Positions 16,201 to 24,765 of a DNA stretch of 44,583 nt are shown one piece after another. The number at the start of each line of letters is the position of its first letter. The stretch's first letter is position 1. Under the pieces are notes generated by a model that did no database searches, had not been told where the DNA came from, and saw only the letters and a list, made by a program, of their open reading frames with translations. Made by a program: the position numbers and the translations under genes. The DNA lies in contig JAEOTE010000161.1 of assembly GCA_016839945.1 (NCBI GenBank), positions 1 to 44,583 on the forward strand, written 5' to 3'. This stretch comes from Candidatus Heimdallarchaeota archaeon (GTDB lineage: Archaea; Asgardarchaeota; Heimdallarchaeia; Heimdallarchaeales; Heimdallarchaeaceae).

Positions 16201-16614
16201 TCATTTCTGAAAGTTCTCTACTATTGGTTTTGCTTCATCATCAGATAATTGTGCTTTTGGAACAAGAGTCATTAATTGATCATCAGGGTACCTAGGTATT
16301 AAGTGAAAATGAATGTGTTCTATAATTTGTCCTGCATCCTTCCCATTACTTTGTAATATGTTTAAACCTGTAGCATTTACTGCACCCCTAAGTTTTTTTG
16401 CAATCATGGGGAGTTTTTTTAAAAACCCCATTTTATTCTCTGATATATCGTATAAAGTTGAAACATGCTCTTTTGGAATGTAGAGAGTATGTCCTTTTGA
16501 GGCGGGATAAAGATCTAAGAACACTAAGATTTCATCATCTTCATATAGAGTATGGCTTGGTAACTCTTTTCTTACTATTTTGCAAAATATACATTCATCA
16601 TTCATCTTTATCAT
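16201..16614 (-). CDS. HIT family nucleotide hydrolase/transferase
   Basis: 137 residues from the ATG at 16614 ('MIKMNDECIFCKIVRKE'); a second ATG at 16605 is also possible, while the open frame reaches further only to a TTG. 'CIFCKI' (zinc Cys pair), 'FLDLYPASKGHTLYIPKEH' and the histidine triad 'EHIHFHLIPR' are the complete HIT signature. HIT proteins act on phosphoramidates or phosphoanhydrides of nucleotides, such as AMP-lysine or dinucleoside polyphosphates; the exact substrate cannot be read from sequence. It lies between the GHMP kinase and the small GTPase on the same strand. Confidence 0.92.
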   Translation of the reverse strand: MIKMNDECIFCKIVRKELPSHTLYEDDEILVFLDLYPASKGHTLYIPKEHVSTLYDISENKMGFLKKLPMIAKKLRGAVNATGLNILQSNGKDAGQIIEHIHFHLIPRYPDDQLMTLVPKAQLSDDEAKPIVENFQK

Positions 16615-16688
16615 TTCACTGTCTTTTCGATTTAGTGTACCACGACACTTTTTCAATTTTATTGTGCTATTATTGATTTTGATGCAGA

Positions 16689-17747
16689 TTAAGAGTATTG
16701 CAATCCTTTATCTTGACACACTAAATACGCATCTCCCCCACCTTTTGAAATAGATTCTATAACTTCTTTTTCTTTTCCTGGAGCATATGCGAGAAAAGAT
16801 CCACCATTACCACTCCCTAATAGTTTACAACCTAGAGCACCCGCTTCTTTGGATTTTTCTATCAAATTTTGCATTTTTCTAGTAACGTTCTCAAAATACT
16901 TTTGCTGGAAAGTATTGTGGTTGTTTATTAATTCAGAGAACTTGTCTTTTTGTGTTCCTCCTTGCTTCATTAGGTGATATCCTTTTCTAACAACATCACG
17001 AATCCCACAAATTCCAATCAATCTTCTTAATCCTACAGTTGAGTTTTTTTTGTAGATTTCTTGTATTTCTTTTAATGGAAAATTTAGTAAATTGAAATTC
17101 TGGTTTTCTTTTTTTATTTCCTCAATTCCTTGCTTTATCTCATTTTTTCTTTTTCGGATTGTTTCTACAGTTTCTTTTCTTTCAAGACTATCTCCTATCA
17201 CTAGGCTAGAAAAATCTACGTTCAATTTCTCAAAAAAATAAGGATCTCTACATTCTAGATACAATACATTACCAAAAATACTTGCAAAGTGATCCATCAT
17301 ACCTCCTGCTTCGCCTAAATTCACAACTTCAGCTGAATATGCTTTCAAAGCTAATTCTTTTTTAGAGGAATTGAGTTTAGCAGCCTTATCGAAAAATGCA
17401 ACTAATGCTGAACAAAAAGCTGATGATGATGAAAGCCCTTTTCCTATGAGGATTGTGGAACTTACATCTATCTCTGCTCCAAAATTTCTCTTTAAGAAAG
17501 GTTGGTAAAGATTGAATGAAGAAGCAATATAATCCCTTTTTGACTTTATTGTTTGTAATTCATTGTTAAATTCAAGTTCTTTATTGGAATCTTTCAGATT
17601 TATACTGATTTTTCCATTATCAGTTATTCTTCCTTTAACTGTTATTCTTCTATCAACTGCAAGTGTTATAACTTCCAAGTTCATATAGTCAACATCTTCA
17701 CCAAAAAGACATACTCTTCCAGGAGTAGAAACAGATATTTCTCTCAT
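16689..17747 (-). CDS. GHMP kinase, galactokinase-like
   Basis: 352 residues. The three GHMP motifs are present: 'TPGRVCLFGEDVDYMN' (substrate loop, galactokinase-like), 'IGKGLSSSSAF' (ATP loop, normally GxGLSSSAA) and 'LLGSGNGGSFLAYAPG' near the C-terminus. 'EAGGMMDHFAS' corresponds to the galactokinase catalytic-Asp region (CGxMDQFAS), with His in place of Gln. The enzyme should phosphorylate a sugar or sugar-like alcohol at the expense of ATP; galactose is not certain. Only 1 nt separates it from the upstream amidohydrolase gene, so the two are an operon, which favours a shared pathway. Confidence 0.88.
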   Translation of the reverse strand: MREISVSTPGRVCLFGEDVDYMNLEVITLAVDRRITVKGRITDNGKISINLKDSNKELEFNNELQTIKSKRDYIASSFNLYQPFLKRNFGAEIDVSSTILIGKGLSSSSAFCSALVAFFDKAAKLNSSKKELALKAYSAEVVNLGEAGGMMDHFASIFGNVLYLECRDPYFFEKLNVDFSSLVIGDSLERKETVETIRKRKNEIKQGIEEIKKENQNFNLLNFPLKEIQEIYKKNSTVGLRRLIGICGIRDVVRKGYHLMKQGGTQKDKFSELINNHNTFQQKYFENVTRKMQNLIEKSKEAGALGCKLLGSGNGGSFLAYAPGKEKEVIESISKGGGDAYLVCQDKGLQYS

Positions 17748-17748
17748 G

Positions 17749-19089
17749 TCAGTCAGACCACTTTTTTTGATATTTTGCGACTTCTTCCTTTATTTTACTG
17801 ATATTTATTGTTGTAAAAACATTATTTTGAAAAACGATTTTACCGTCAATCATTGTCATACTAACATCTTTTCCTGAAGCTGAGTAGACTAAATGAGATA
17901 TTGGTTCATAACAAGGTAAAGCATTTACATCACTCAAATCAACTTGGATAACGTCAGCTTTTTTGCCAACTTCTATTGAACCTATATTATTCCCCAAATT
18001 GATAGCGTTTGCACCTTCAATAGTAGCCATTCGCAAGATTTGTTTTGCAGGCAATATTCTTTCATCTAGATGTTTAATCTTTTGAAGATAAGTAGCTAAT
18101 CTCATTTCTCTAAAAATATCTAAATTGTTATTACAAGGAGCACCATCAGTTGCTAAGCCAACAATAACACCATCTTCAAGATATCTTTTTACATCACAAA
18201 TTCCTGAAGCTAATTTACTATTGCTAGACGGATTATGAGAGATTCTTGTATTGGTTTGTTTAATTATCTCATACTCTTCATTATCTAACCAAATACCATG
18301 TGCTATAATCGTTTCATCCCCCAAAGCGCCTATATCTTTAAGAGCTCTAATATATGATTTTTTATAGATTCTTTCAACTTCTTTGCATTCTGCTTTAGAT
18401 TCGGAAGCATGAGTATGTATCATTAGATCCTCATGTTGATTATGAGTTTCCACAATCAATTTCATAAGTTTTGGAGTGCATGAAAGAAGAAAACGTGCAT
18501 TCAATGAATATTGTATTCGATTGTTTTCTGTCCTATGATACTGATCAATATGTTTTATAGCTTCTTCCATTACTTCATCAGCATTTTTTATCATGGATTT
18601 TGGATAACCTTGATTTGAATCCATTAGCATCTTGCCTATTCTGGTTCTTACTCCGCTCTCGATTGCAGCTTCTACACCTTTTTCACTGTCATGTGTTGTT
18701 AACATGTCATTTGCTGTTGTTGTACCTGTTCTAATCATTTCAGCAAAACCAAGGAGTGAAGACACATATATTTCATGTGAAGTAAAGTTAGCTTCACCTG
18801 GGAGAATAACTTCCTTCAACCAGTCTAGAAGTGCTAAATCATCAGCTTTTCCTCTTAGTAATGTTTGTACACTATGACTGTGTGTATTCACTAAACCAGG
18901 CATAAGGATTTTGTTTTCACCATCAATAATCTTTGATGTGCTGTAATCCTTATGAATTTCTTTTTGAGTTCCTAAGGCAGTTATTATTCCATTTACTACA
19001 TAGATAGCTGCATCCTTAATCACTTTGTTAGAAGGATCGCATGTTACTAGATAATCTGCTTCTACAATTACTTCTTTCAATCTTACCAC
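17749..19089 (-). CDS. Amidohydrolase, MTA/SAH or 5'-deoxyadenosine deaminase-like
   Basis: 446 residues, the family's size. The metal and catalytic residues of the TrzN/MtaD group are visible: 'GLVNTHSHS' (HxH), 'IHTHASESKAE' (third His and Glu), 'IIAHGIWLDNEE' (His), 'SHNPSSNSKLASG' and 'GLATDGAPCNNN' (Asp). The N- and C-terminal strands ('SIEVGKKADVIQVDL') form the usual small beta domain. Likely a purine-nucleoside deaminase acting on S-adenosylhomocysteine, methylthioadenosine or 5'-deoxyadenosine; guanine deaminase or another aminohydrolase remains possible. It is first in the unit with the GHMP kinase. Confidence 0.88.
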   Translation of the reverse strand: MVRLKEVIVEADYLVTCDPSNKVIKDAAIYVVNGIITALGTQKEIHKDYSTSKIIDGENKILMPGLVNTHSHSVQTLLRGKADDLALLDWLKEVILPGEANFTSHEIYVSSLLGFAEMIRTGTTTANDMLTTHDSEKGVEAAIESGVRTRIGKMLMDSNQGYPKSMIKNADEVMEEAIKHIDQYHRTENNRIQYSLNARFLLSCTPKLMKLIVETHNQHEDLMIHTHASESKAECKEVERIYKKSYIRALKDIGALGDETIIAHGIWLDNEEYEIIKQTNTRISHNPSSNSKLASGICDVKRYLEDGVIVGLATDGAPCNNNLDIFREMRLATYLQKIKHLDERILPAKQILRMATIEGANAINLGNNIGSIEVGKKADVIQVDLSDVNALPCYEPISHLVYSASGKDVSMTMIDGKIVFQNNVFTTINISKIKEEVAKYQKKWSD

Positions 19090-19151
19090 TGCTGTAATTG
19101 GGAATATATTAATAAACCCTATTTTTTAGTTGTTTTATTGTGAAGAATGGT

Positions 19152-19817
19152 ATGACAAACGAATTAGAAATACTAACTAAAGAAATTCTTGTTTGCGAGG
19201 AGTGTCATCTTAAGCTAGGGAGAACACAAGTAGTTCCAGGAATTTATGGCCCTCAGAAAAGTATATGTTTTGTAGGAGAGGCACCTGGATATTATGAAGA
19301 TCAGCAAGGGCTTCCTTTTGTAGGTAAATCAGGAGAGCTTCTAGATAATATGTTAAAAGACACAGGTTTAGCAAGAGAGAAAGATGTAAGTATTCTTAAT
19401 GTAATTAAATGTCGTCCTACTACTGATAATGGACAAAATCGAACGCCTACAGATTCAGAACTGAGATTTTGCGGAGAAACATGGTTACATAAGCAACTAT
19501 CTTTGCTTTCTCCAAGATTAATAGTTACTCTAGGGGGAATAGCCCTTAAATTTTTTATTCCTAATGGAAAGGTTACACAACTTGCTGGACAACTTGTCAA
19601 ATTCGATGAATCAAATTACGTCTTTGTTACTTACCATCCAGCTTATATTTTGAGGAAAAAAACCTTAGAAATGATGGAAGAATATAATTCTCATTTTGAA
19701 CAGATATTAAGTTTATATCAAAAAGAAACGTTTGATCAAGAGTACGAACAAGTTATAGGAAAAGATGGGCAATCAAGCATGAAGACAAATCAGAAGTCAC
19801 TAAAAGATTTTCTGTGA
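19152..19817 (+). CDS. Uracil-DNA glycosylase, family 4 (Fe-S), with PIP box
   Basis: 221 residues from the ATG at 19152; a GTG at 19140 would add four residues. 'CEECHLKLGRTQVVPG' (two cluster Cys), 'GEAPGYYEDQQGLPFVGKSG' (active site), 'NVIKCRPTT' and 'RFCGETWL' (two further cluster Cys) and 'TYHPAYILR' mark a family-4 UDG, which excises uracil from DNA. A C-terminal extension of about 25 residues ends in QKSLKDFL, a PIP box (QxxLxxFL); PCNA binding by such a tail is known for the Pyrobaculum enzyme. TATA-like ATTAATAAA about 30 nt upstream suggests a leaderless mRNA. The gene is followed at once by the TnpB-type insertion. Confidence 0.94.
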   Translation: MTNELEILTKEILVCEECHLKLGRTQVVPGIYGPQKSICFVGEAPGYYEDQQGLPFVGKSGELLDNMLKDTGLAREKDVSILNVIKCRPTTDNGQNRTPTDSELRFCGETWLHKQLSLLSPRLIVTLGGIALKFFIPNGKVTQLAGQLVKFDESNYVFVTYHPAYILRKKTLEMMEEYNSHFEQILSLYQKETFDQEYEQVIGKDGQSSMKTNQKSLKDFL

Positions 19818-19819
19818 AG

Positions 19820-19925
19820 TTTCCCTTTTGGAGAAAAACACACGTTATGAAACTTGGTTAAACTTACCAGAGGTTTTTTAACCGTCGTTTAAGAGGATCC
19901 CCTCACGTGTGTTGAGGGGAAGAGA
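19820..19925 (-). ncRNA. Candidate omega-RNA / right-end hairpins of the TnpB-type element
   Basis: Two hairpins lie at the 3' end of the tnpB-like gene: TCCCCTCA (19898-19905) with TGAGGGGA (19913-19920) around a 7-nt loop, which overlaps the last codons, and GGTTAAA/TTTAACC just beyond the stop. TnpB guide RNAs come from this position (3' end of the gene plus the element's right end). Boundaries are not defined by sequence alone. Confidence 0.3.
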
Positions 19926-21829
19926 TCGTAAGGAAGGAGAGTACCTTGGAGGGAAGCAATATTCATAGTAGCATTCTTGTGAGTGTTAACTTGTTGTCCG
20001 CACTTTCTACATGGAGCAAAGTCATGATGCTTGTCATCACGAACAATCATCCCTCCACAACCATAATGCTTGGAGCTAGTATGATAGGGGGAAACTGTTT
20101 CTAACTCTACATCATAGCCTAACTCTAAAGAGGCTAACCAAACAGCTTTCTTATAGATATACAAAGAATCAGGCATGTTGTAAATTGCTTTAGCTAACGC
20201 TCCTTTCGTACCAGCAGGATCAGAAGTTAATTTCTCAATCTTCAAGGTTTGACACTGCTTCTTCACCAGCGCTGCAGCTAAGAAGTGAGGTAAAAGACGA
20301 GTGATTTCTCGAAGAAGACAACTACGACGCTTATAGACTCGATTAAGCTCTCCCTTAAGCTTACAAGCACCTTTAACATCGTAAACTTTACGTTTGTTAA
20401 AGAATCCTTTATTTAACTCATTGAGAACCTTTTCTGTTAACTGTTTGTAACGTTTAGCTAAATGCAACAAATCTGGTGGAAGAGGTATAGGAGTGTTGAA
20501 CACTACCATATATTGGCCTAAGCGGTTAATATCTATCCCTAACACTTTATTCCTCCCTTTTGGAATTTGAGAGAGATAACAGTGAAGAAGGGTAAAGGAT
20601 CGGAAACAGTCGTGGGCACCTTCTAGTACCACATCTACGCGAGGTTTGAAACTAGGTGCACTACCACTACTCACTTGAAAGACCTTGATTTCTGCACCGT
20701 TTTTAAGATATTCTAACACTTTTGGGGGGAATAACACCTGAGCTGTAAGTTTTTTCTTGCCTTTTAGAGGGAATCCCAAAGTGGTGGTTCCTTGTTTCTT
20801 TACTTGTCTGGTCAAGTCGCTTGCATTACCTTCACGGGAAATAACATAATCTTTTTTCATTAACAATTTTATTGGTAATCTTCCTTTCTTTTTTCTTTTA
20901 AATGGGAGAGGAACAAGCTTAGCTGCAGGTAAACCTTTGAGTAACTGAGGGACACTCTGCATGAAATGATCAAAGAGTGTGAAAACAACTATCTGCCTGA
21001 CAGCAGAGAAAAGTTTTCGATTAGGTTTGCCTATAATTGTAGCTAGTTCCTTAGATAGTTTTTTGAGACTTTTCCAACGAGAAGATTGATAGCTATTAAT
21101 CCACGAAGTTACAAACGGTACAACTACTTGTCGTTCTTGTTTCAGAAGATGCAGTTTGTTCAGAAACGTTTGCTGGTTCTTCGAGAGGGTAGGTAAAAGT
21201 GCGAAAGTGTTAGTTTGGTAAGCTAGCGCATCGTCAATCCCTTGCACAACATCTAGTTGTGTATAAGTCGGTAACGCCCCATTAAACACCAAGGTTTTAG
21301 AGAAATAGTAATCTCTCTTTTTCTTTCTATTATAAGAATCTAGCTGAAGTCTCGAACTGGTTAGCAAGTTAATAACATACCTTCTGTTCAATTTCCAGTA
21401 TTTCCCCATACTACATTCAGTATAGGGTGATCTTCCAAACACCATCCACTCCACCAGTTGTTGGGGATTTTTCTGCATGAAGTTGAGCATCCCTTCCACT
21501 TTCTGTTCTTTATCTATCTTCCCCTTTACTGCTATCTGGAGCCAGTGATAAGCGCTTTCAGCTATGTTAGGATTCTTCCTTACTGCCTTCCCTACTTGGC
21601 GCACAAAGAACCGTTCTTTGGGATTAGCTCGATAGAGTGCTACAGCTTGCTTAACAACATTTTGAGTAAGAAGGTGGTGTTGCCTTTCTTCTAATCCCCG
21701 TATGCGTTGGTTGATTTCTTCTCGTTGAACTGGTGAGTCACACTTTAGTACCACCTGGTAACTCCTCATCACTGTATCTAAGATACGCGGTTGAGAAGTG
21801 TGAGGGTTGGTAGTTGTTTGTGTGCCCAT
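19889..21829 (-). CDS. Large TnpB/OrfB-like RuvC nuclease of an IS200/IS605-type element
   Basis: 646 residues against about 350-450 for common TnpB. The C-terminal third has RuvC-I (Asp433 in 'LGIDINRLGQ'), RuvC-II (Glu532 in 'LKIEKLTSDPAGTKG'), 'SPYHTSSKHYGCGG' and 'CRKCG' as the zinc finger (first CxxC reads HxxC), and a RuvC-III stretch 'NTHKNATMNIA'. In TnpB that motif is DxNAAxNI; here His617 occupies the Asp position. The basic N-terminal part (about 1-430) is probably the REC/WED region. Its G+C content and codon choice are visibly higher than the neighbours', indicating recent transfer. No TnpA gene is near, so the element is non-autonomous or relies on a transposase elsewhere. RNA-guided cutting may be lost or use another residue. 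Confidence 0.85.
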   Translation of the reverse strand: MGTQTTTNPHTSQPRILDTVMRSYQVVLKCDSPVQREEINQRIRGLEERQHHLLTQNVVKQAVALYRANPKERFFVRQVGKAVRKNPNIAESAYHWLQIAVKGKIDKEQKVEGMLNFMQKNPQQLVEWMVFGRSPYTECSMGKYWKLNRRYVINLLTSSRLQLDSYNRKKKRDYYFSKTLVFNGALPTYTQLDVVQGIDDALAYQTNTFALLPTLSKNQQTFLNKLHLLKQERQVVVPFVTSWINSYQSSRWKSLKKLSKELATIIGKPNRKLFSAVRQIVVFTLFDHFMQSVPQLLKGLPAAKLVPLPFKRKKKGRLPIKLLMKKDYVISREGNASDLTRQVKKQGTTTLGFPLKGKKKLTAQVLFPPKVLEYLKNGAEIKVFQVSSGSAPSFKPRVDVVLEGAHDCFRSFTLLHCYLSQIPKGRNKVLGIDINRLGQYMVVFNTPIPLPPDLLHLAKRYKQLTEKVLNELNKGFFNKRKVYDVKGACKLKGELNRVYKRRSCLLREITRLLPHFLAAALVKKQCQTLKIEKLTSDPAGTKGALAKAIYNMPDSLYIYKKAVWLASLELGYDVELETVSPYHTSSKHYGCGGMIVRDDKHHDFAPCRKCGQQVNTHKNATMNIASLQGTLLPYDLFPSTHVRGSS

Positions 21830-21966
21830 CTTTTCGTCATTATAATGTACAGATTGTTATTTAAACCCGGTAAAATTTCAGATAATGTTTATGTTTTTTT
21901 TGGTAAGATTGAGTAGATTTCGCTCAATAGTTGACAACAGTTATATGTCGCAGCGAGTGCAGAAAA

Positions 21967-23367
21967 ATGATGGGTAAAGGTTTGAGATTATTTGGAACTG
22001 CAGGTATTAGAGGTCCTTTTGGAGTTAAAGTTACAGCAGAACTAGTTTTTGAGGTCAGTCAAGCTGTTACAGAACTCTATCCTTCCAAAGGGATAGTTAT
22101 AGGACATGATGCTAGAACTTCATCAGAGTCATTAAGTCAATGCGCTAAAGCTGCTGTTTCACTTGCAGGTGGAAAGGTTTTTTCTACGGGCTTATGTTCT
22201 TTCCCTGTTATAGCAAATCTAACATTGAATACTAATCATTCTGTTGCAATTTACATAACCGCATCTCATAATCCCCCTCAGGATAATGGAATCAAAGTTC
22301 TTAGAAATGGAAGAGAGTTTACCAAAGAAGAACAAAATCAAATTGAAGAATTGATAGAGAGAAGGAGAGAAGAGGAAAGATTAATTCAGCATGAACAATG
22401 GAGCAATCTAATCCCTCAGAAAGAGATAGAAGAAGCGAATGAAAGATACATCAAGAGGATTATGAGAGATTTAGATTTCAAAGGAGATGGAAGGAAGATA
22501 ATCTTGGATTGTGCTAATGGTCCAATGTCTAATCTAGCACCAATTTTACTAACGCAATTTGGTTTTCAAGCTGTGACTATAAATTCCCACATAGATGGTC
22601 ATTTTCCTGGAAGGTTGGCAGAACCTAGTCCACAGAATCTTAGCGTACTTATTGATCTGTGTAAGAAAGAGAAGGTTTTGGGAGTTGCTTTTGATGGTGA
22701 TGGTGATCGAATAGCTTTAGTAAATGAAGAAGGTGAATTTGTAGAATTATCCAGAACAAACGCTCTTTTAGCTACTTTTGCTATAGAAGAACACGGACCT
22801 GGCAAAATTATTCTAAGTATTGATTCCTCAACTACTGTGGATAAAGCAGTTCAAAATTTAGGAGGGATAATTGTTAGAACACAGTTAGGTGAACTTCATG
22901 GTAAAGCAAAAGAAATCATAGAAAATAAAGAAAAAGTAGTTTTTGCTGCTGAACCATGGAAACCTATTTTTCCAAATTGGGGTTTGTGGATAGATGGTTT
23001 GTATGCTTTTTCTAAATTGTTGAAAGTGATAATAAAGCGTAAAACAACTGTTTCTGAAATAATGGAGGACATCCCAAAGCACATTGCAGAGAGAAAAGCT
23101 TTTCTTGTAAACGAGGAACGAGTAACAATAATTTATGAAAAGTGCCAACAAACTCTTAAAGAATTCATGAAAAATGAAGAAAAACAGATCTTAACAATAG
23201 ATGGACTTCGATATGATTTAAAAGACGGTACTTGGATTTTGATCAGAAAATCTGGTACAGAACCTAAAATCAGAATTTATTATGAATCACCCACTCCAGA
23301 TAGATTTGATTGGATTGAGAACATAGTAAAACAAATTGAGAATATAATCAAGAATGAAGGTAATTAA
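21967..23367 (+). CDS. Phosphoglucosamine mutase / phosphomannomutase family (GlmM-like)
   Basis: 466 residues from the ATG at 21967 ('MMGKGLRLFGTAGIRG'), chosen because family members begin just before 'LFGTAGIRG'; a TTG at 21931 would add an unconserved stretch. 'TASHNPPQDNGIK' carries the phospho-serine, 'FDGDGDRIAL' the metal Asp residues and 'RKSGTEPKIRIY' the phosphate loop. The sugar loop reads 'AEPWKPIFPNWGLWIDG'; archaeal GlmM-type enzymes have GEPxGxWIFP-like loops here, so the Gly after Glu-Pro is replaced by Trp. It interconverts hexose(amine) 6- and 1-phosphates and could feed the GlmU-like enzyme at 7298. The TnpB element ends about 100 nt upstream. Confidence 0.9.
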   Translation: MMGKGLRLFGTAGIRGPFGVKVTAELVFEVSQAVTELYPSKGIVIGHDARTSSESLSQCAKAAVSLAGGKVFSTGLCSFPVIANLTLNTNHSVAIYITASHNPPQDNGIKVLRNGREFTKEEQNQIEELIERRREEERLIQHEQWSNLIPQKEIEEANERYIKRIMRDLDFKGDGRKIILDCANGPMSNLAPILLTQFGFQAVTINSHIDGHFPGRLAEPSPQNLSVLIDLCKKEKVLGVAFDGDGDRIALVNEEGEFVELSRTNALLATFAIEEHGPGKIILSIDSSTTVDKAVQNLGGIIVRTQLGELHGKAKEIIENKEKVVFAAEPWKPIFPNWGLWIDGLYAFSKLLKVIIKRKTTVSEIMEDIPKHIAERKAFLVNEERVTIIYEKCQQTLKEFMKNEEKQILTIDGLRYDLKDGTWILIRKSGTEPKIRIYYESPTPDRFDWIENIVKQIENIIKNEGN

Positions 23368-23368
23368 G

Positions 23369-23746
23369 ATGGTATCTGAAACAATGAAAAGTGAATTAAG
23401 ATTGGTTAATGAACGCTTGAGAATAACTCTAGTCATTCTATTCTTTTGGGCATTAGTAGTAACCTTAGATATTACTGGAGCCATAGTACTAGAAGCTGAA
23501 GGGATAAACTTCCTTGTCTATGCAATTCTAGCAACAACTTCTGTTGTCTTCCTTATACTGGCATTAGGTATACAAATTGAGCCATTTGTAAGAGAGATGA
23601 TTAAGAAAAGAAAGGAAATTGAGAAATTTTGGGAAAGTAAAGAGGCGTTAAAACCAAGTTTAGAAAAGAGAACCAAGATTAGTGAGATTGTATTAATAAC
23701 TGCAATTATTTTAATGATGGTTTCTTTGTTGTTTGTCGTAGTTTAG
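23369..23746 (+). CDS. Small membrane protein, hypothetical
   Basis: 125 residues from the ATG at 23369, which has AAGGT 8-12 nt before it; an upstream ATG at 23354 would overlap the mutase gene by 14 nt. An amphipathic charged N-terminus ('SETMKSELRLVNERLR') is followed by two TM segments (about 18-40, 48-66), a charged middle with 'KKRKEIEKFWESKEALK' and a last TM (about 104-124). No family recognised. The gene is coupled to the mutase gene by position only. Confidence 0.7.
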   Translation: MVSETMKSELRLVNERLRITLVILFFWALVVTLDITGAIVLEAEGINFLVYAILATTSVVFLILALGIQIEPFVREMIKKRKEIEKFWESKEALKPSLEKRTKISEIVLITAIILMMVSLLFVVV

Positions 23747-23762
23747 TTCTAATTGGAGATTA

Positions 23763-24746
23763 TTACTCCCTTTTTAACTTCTTTTCGAATTCAGCAAGAG
23801 AAGGAGGGATGCCATCTTCTTTCAATACTTTAGAAAATTCTAACACAGTTAACCCCATTAAACGCTCTCTTCGTGATTCATCTGTTTTCATGAAAAGAAA
23901 TCTACCATTAGGAATCTCTTTAGCTGTTTTTGGATAATCTGTTTGTTCATGAATTTTATCTTGGGTTCCATTATTGACGAATACTTCTTCTTCTATTGCG
24001 GACAATTTTCCGAATAGTTCAAAATCTTTTACTGCAATGGAAGCTTTCTTCCATTTCCAAGCTTCTGCATTTTCAATAAAGGCTTCTGCTCTTTTTCTTT
24101 GAACTTCCTCTTTCATACCTCTTAATTGCATTTTTGCAAGAATTGGTTTTATTATTTCAGCAGCAACAACAGGCAAGAAGGGAGCGAGATAATTTAAGAT
24201 CCACTTTGGGAACCATAAGGTGTGCATAGGATCATGAGTAACAATAGTAGGTGCTTTTATTATCTTATTAATTAGCCCATGTAGAACTATTGCTCCTCCC
24301 CAACAAGTACCAAACAACACGAAATCGGTTTTATCAAGTCCTAGATGTTTAATAACATCTTGAACATCTTTTGCTTTTTGATCCATATCCATTTTTGCAT
24401 TTTTTCTATCTATTCTGCTAGTGTGTTTTTCTCTTGTTTCAATATAATAAAACTCCACCAAATCGTGTACAACTTCGTAATAATCAACGTATCCTTCTGG
24501 AAGACCACCCCAGCCTGGAACAAAAACTACGGGTCTTTTAGAGATAGGTTTTTTTGGTTTTACATGTAATACTCTTATCTCACCATCATCAACAGGAACG
24601 AAAAAACTCTCACTTATTTCTTCATCCCAGAAATTTGGAGTTGCTCTCCTTGTTGCTTCAAGCATTTTATATATTTTTTTCTCTTTTTCTTTGGAAATTG
24701 TTAACTCAGGAGGAAGTTGTGTTGAAACAGTTTTTTTCTTTGCCAT
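23763..24746 (-). CDS. Alpha/beta-hydrolase with Cys nucleophile elbow
   Basis: 327 residues. 'RPVVFVPGWGGLPEGYVDYY' (oxyanion loop) and the nucleophile elbow 'LFGTCWGGAIVLHG' are clear: Cys148 takes the place of Ser, as in dienelactone-hydrolase-like enzymes. An acid is offered by 'VNNGTQDKIHE'. The region where the catalytic His should follow the last strand reads 'FLFMKTDESRRERLMG' and has none; the only nearby His is the one beside the Asp. A helical cap lies at about 185-240. It may be a specialised hydrolase or a non-catalytic relative. A BRE/TATA element at 24766-24782 places the start about 20 nt before the ATG. Confidence 0.82.
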   Translation of the reverse strand: MAKKKTVSTQLPPELTISKEKEKKIYKMLEATRRATPNFWDEEISESFFVPVDDGEIRVLHVKPKKPISKRPVVFVPGWGGLPEGYVDYYEVVHDLVEFYYIETREKHTSRIDRKNAKMDMDQKAKDVQDVIKHLGLDKTDFVLFGTCWGGAIVLHGLINKIIKAPTIVTHDPMHTLWFPKWILNYLAPFLPVVAAEIIKPILAKMQLRGMKEEVQRKRAEAFIENAEAWKWKKASIAVKDFELFGKLSAIEEEVFVNNGTQDKIHEQTDYPKTAKEIPNGRFLFMKTDESRRERLMGLTVLEFSKVLKEDGIPPSLAEFEKKLKRE

Positions 24747-24765
24747 TGTTCTTCCTCATTTCCGT

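Noticed and set aside
16631..16655. AGTGT-ACCACG-ACACTTTTT as an intrinsic terminator
   Set aside because: The T-tract is on the plus strand while both flanking genes are on the minus strand.
19863..21907. 7-bp inverted repeat CTTACCA / TGGTAAG flanking the tnpB-like gene
   Set aside because: A match of 7 bp between two windows of about 100 nt is expected by chance, and IS200/IS605-type elements lack terminal inverted repeats.
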